Positions 24,606 to 26,647 of a stretch of DNA of 26,647 bases are shown in pieces (position 1 is the first letter of the stretch; every line of letters begins with the position of its first letter). The notes beneath the pieces were generated by a model. The model was not told the origin of the DNA. It saw nothing but the letters and a program-made list of their open reading frames with translations, and made no database searches. The stretch comes from CAIQJJ01 sp964606085 (GTDB lineage Bacteria > Chloroflexota > Anaerolineae > Anaerolineales > UBA4823). The stretch is from NCBI GenBank assembly GCA_964606085.1, contig CAZSFD010000073.1, positions 1-26,647 on the forward strand. Reading direction: 5' to 3'. The position numbers and the translations under genes were made by a program.

Positions 24606-26597
24606 ATGCCTACCGAACCCCTCCCCCTCCCCCCTGACTACAACCCGCAGACCCACCTGCAAGCACAAACGACCGAAAACGGCGTCTTCCACGAAACCCG
24701 CAAAGGCGCCCACTTTGCCCAACGCCTGGTGGCGAATGGCACGCCGCAAGACCTCGAACTGGCCGAAAAAGTGCTGGACGTGGTGCTGCGCTGCCAGGAA
24801 CTTCACCCCGACGACGCCCACTACGGCAACTTCTACTGGATGATCGAAGACAATGTAGTTTTCGACCTCAACGCCGTCGAATTCAACCTGGAACGCCTGA
24901 TCCCGATGATGATCGAACACGGCGAGCGCCTGTCGGATGCCATGCGTCCACGCGTGCTGGAGGCCATCCGCCTGGGGCTGGCCGAAGTCGAACGGCTGAA
25001 CGTGCTGCCGGTCTACTCCAACATCACCCTGCTCGACGTGCTCAACACCTGCCTGGGCGGCCAACTGCTGGGCGATGAACGCATTCGCCGCCGCGGTTAC
25101 GAAAAATTCGTGGCCTGGATGCAGCTCACCGACACCAACGGCACACCCTACGAGTTCAACAGCCCCACCTACACCAATGTAGACATCAACGCCATCAAGA
25201 TTTTGTCCAATCTGACCAGCGACGCCGCCACGCGCGCCCTGGCCCAGGCGGCCCTGGCCAAACTGGGGCTGAGCGTGGCCTTGCACATCCACCCACAAAT
25301 CGGGCGCTGGGCCGGGCCGCACGGCCGCGCCTACCAGCCGTCTATCGCCTGCGAGACGCGCCCCGAAATCGCAATGCTGCACGAGTGGATTGCCAACGGC
25401 ACGCTGCCGGCCTGGGTGCGCTACGCCCTCGAGAACCGCCCCGCCCAAATGCAAGTAGACGAAACATCCTTCGCTCCTTTTCAAATGACGCAGACCACCT
25501 TCCACGGTGCGTCGTTCTCGCTCGGCACGGCCTCGCGCGAGCTTTCGGGCCAATCCAACGTGCTGATGGGTCACTATCTGCGCCGCAATTCCGACAAGCC
25601 CGGTGTGATCTACACGCGTTACCTGACCAACGACAAATGGCTCGGCGATTTCTACCACGCCACCGACCGCACCAAGAGCCGCAACCTGATTGACGAGGGC
25701 CGCTTTTGGGGCGTGCAGCAGGGCAGCCGCGCTATCGGCCTGTACTGCCCGCCGCAAAACCTGGGTGCCATCCACAGCGCCAAGGCCGTGGTCATTTTCA
25801 CGGGCCGCGAGGCGGTGGATGAAATTTGGATCGGTGAACGCCGCGTGGAGGCCTTGCCCGCCGAGGTCGCGCCAGGCGAGATCGTCGTCATTGGCTCCGG
25901 CAGCGCCCTGACCGCCGTGCGCCCGCTGACGCGCACCGATATGGGCCGCGCCGCCCCTATCCGCTTGCGCGAAATCAAAGGCGACCTGGTGCTGGAAATC
26001 TACAACTACCTCGGCCCCGAAAAACCCTTCTGGGAGATGGGCTGGCCGGGGGCCTTCTACAAGGGCAAGCCGCAGTGCGGGTTCTATCTGGAGATGGCCG
26101 AGCGTGGCGACTATGCCGATGGCCGCACCTTCGGGCAAACCGTGGCGGCTGGCGCGCTGACCGACCAGGCTGAAGCGCCGTTCGTCTACGCCGGGGATCG
26201 GCCGCGCAAGTGGCAGGTTTCCTACGCCCGCGATGGGCAAGAACTTGGGTTGGAGATTGACCTGATGGAGTGGAATCTGCTGCGGCGTTGGACGCAGGAA
26301 GGGGCGCTTGGCTTTCCGATGCTGGCAGCCCCCCAGGTTCAGCAAGATCGTTCGGGCGAAATCCATCTCGGTGGCGCTATCTTGCGTTGGGGTAAGCCCG
26401 GCGAGGCAATTTCCCCGGCCTGGCTCTTCGCCGCGCCCGAAAAAGGCTGCTGGGTGGCGGGGTATACGGGCATGACACCCGTCCCCCTGACGCTCGAAAC
26501 CCCTGAAGGCAAAGCCGAGGTCGAAATGGCCTGCGGCACGCTTTTTTGGCAGGTTGGTAGTGCGATATTTTTTTCGCACCCACAGAATGCTATATAA
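24606..26597 (+). CDS. Second (alpha/alpha)-toroid-like protein, distant relative of the one at 20339
   Basis: A 663-residue protein without a signal peptide. The N-terminal two fifths are helical, with repeated helix-pair spacing (FAQRLV; AEKVLDVVLRCQ; YGNFYWMIEDN), then YSNITLLDVLNTCLGGQLLGD (about 137-157), EFNSPTYTNVD, and GPHGRAYQPSI (H239, R241, Y243). The last two thirds are beta-rich, with FHGASFSLGTASRELSGQSN and a run of short strands. The N.(T/S)(L/I)L...TC...GQL and HGR.Y.P.I signatures align in order with the protein at 20339, but the N-terminal sandwich is missing and N-H is N-I here. A polysaccharide-lyase-like or glycosidase-like fold is inferred; no family is assigned. The terminal VGSAIFFSHPQNAI is encoded by a repeat. 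Confidence 0.8.
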   Translation: MPTEPLPLPPDYNPQTHLQAQTTENGVFHETRKGAHFAQRLVANGTPQDLELAEKVLDVVLRCQELHPDDAHYGNFYWMIEDNVVFDLNAVEFNLERLIPMMIEHGERLSDAMRPRVLEAIRLGLAEVERLNVLPVYSNITLLDVLNTCLGGQLLGDERIRRRGYEKFVAWMQLTDTNGTPYEFNSPTYTNVDINAIKILSNLTSDAATRALAQAALAKLGLSVALHIHPQIGRWAGPHGRAYQPSIACETRPEIAMLHEWIANGTLPAWVRYALENRPAQMQVDETSFAPFQMTQTTFHGASFSLGTASRELSGQSNVLMGHYLRRNSDKPGVIYTRYLTNDKWLGDFYHATDRTKSRNLIDEGRFWGVQQGSRAIGLYCPPQNLGAIHSAKAVVIFTGREAVDEIWIGERRVEALPAEVAPGEIVVIGSGSALTAVRPLTRTDMGRAAPIRLREIKGDLVLEIYNYLGPEKPFWEMGWPGAFYKGKPQCGFYLEMAERGDYADGRTFGQTVAAGALTDQAEAPFVYAGDRPRKWQVSYARDGQELGLEIDLMEWNLLRRWTQEGALGFPMLAAPQVQQDRSGEIHLGGAILRWGKPGEAISPAWLFAAPEKGCWVAGYTGMTPVPLTLETPEGKAEVEMACGTLFWQVGSAIFFSHPQNAI

Positions 26598-26609
26598 ATT
26601 TCGCACTAC
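26557..26609. repeat. GTAGTGCGA...TCGCACTAC inverted repeat spanning a stop codon
   Basis: Perfect 9-bp outer arms (26557-26565 and 26601-26609) enclose an inner TGCGA...TCGCA pair (26561-26578). It has the same GTAG...CTAC ends as the other palindromes. It supplies the last 13 or so codons and the TAA stop (26595-26597) of the upstream gene and ends 23 bp before the next start. Confidence 0.75.
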
Positions 26610-26632
26610 AAGGTTCTCACAAGGAGCAAAAA

Positions 26633-26647
26633 ATGACCCAAAAACTG
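26633..26647 (+). CDS. Start of the next gene, cut by the window edge
   Basis: ATG 26633 is preceded by AAGGAG (26621-26626) at good spacing and opens a frame reading MTQKL to the end of the window. The gene continues the co-directional set. Nothing can be said about its product. Confidence 0.55.

Noticed and set aside
24594..26606. A 670-residue minus-strand open frame opposite the second toroid-like gene.
   Set aside because: Antisense shadow with His/Gly/Arg-rich composition; the plus frame aligns with the paralogue at 20339 and has a plausible start.

Overview
The window looks like a piece of a Chloroflexota genome (Anaerolineae-like). This is an inference from protein style: Tat/lipobox-anchored family 5 solute-binding lipoprotein with a long Ala/Pro/Thr/Glu/Lys linker, Opp/Dpp-type importers next to carbohydrate enzymes, no outer-membrane transport genes, and abundant short dispersed inverted repeats. 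All genes read on the + strand.

Region 1 (about 77-4163) is a compact Opp/Dpp-type ABC importer: permease B, permease C, ATPase D and ATPase F, with gaps of 13 bp or less or overlaps. Its solute-binding protein is presumably just upstream of the window. A strong stem-loop at 4187-4232 closes this operon. Region 2 (4245-7844) is one very large regulator: a cytoplasmic LacI-type ligand-binding domain, a GAF-like region, a histidine kinase core, a degenerate and a canonical receiver domain, and an AraC-type DNA-binding domain. It resembles the hybrid two-component systems of carbohydrate gene clusters, but the sensor appears to be intracellular.

Region 3 (7845-8039) is a regulatory gap. It carries an imperfect 18-bp direct repeat with a 21-bp period, the classic AraC-family operator geometry, and then a LacI-operator-like palindrome. 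Region 4 (8040-26647, continuing past the edge) is a long co-directional gene set: a small degenerate receiver protein, ATPase F, solute-binding lipoprotein, permease B, permease C, ATPase D, a cobalamin-type radical SAM protein, a GH63/MGH1-like glycosidase, a small membrane protein, a large (alpha/alpha)-toroid-like protein, a cupin, a PL22 oligogalacturonate-lyase-like beta-propeller, and a second toroid-like protein distantly related to the first. The next gene starts at 26633. None of the enzymes has a signal peptide. The simplest model is that an Opp-type importer brings in an intact, probably uronate-containing oligosaccharide, which is sensed by the LacI-like domain and dismantled in the cytoplasm. 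The substrate is not evident from sequence.

A second layer of structure is the repeats. Nearly every gap in the downstream gene set holds a palindromic element: five copies of a roughly 70-bp long-stem element with CCACGGAA ends placed 10-26 bp before start codons, and several GTAGGGCGAAATT-type palindromes. Some overlap stop codons or supply the C-terminal codons of genes. One unrelated inverted repeat lies in frame inside the GH63-like gene. The upstream importer operon has none of these.
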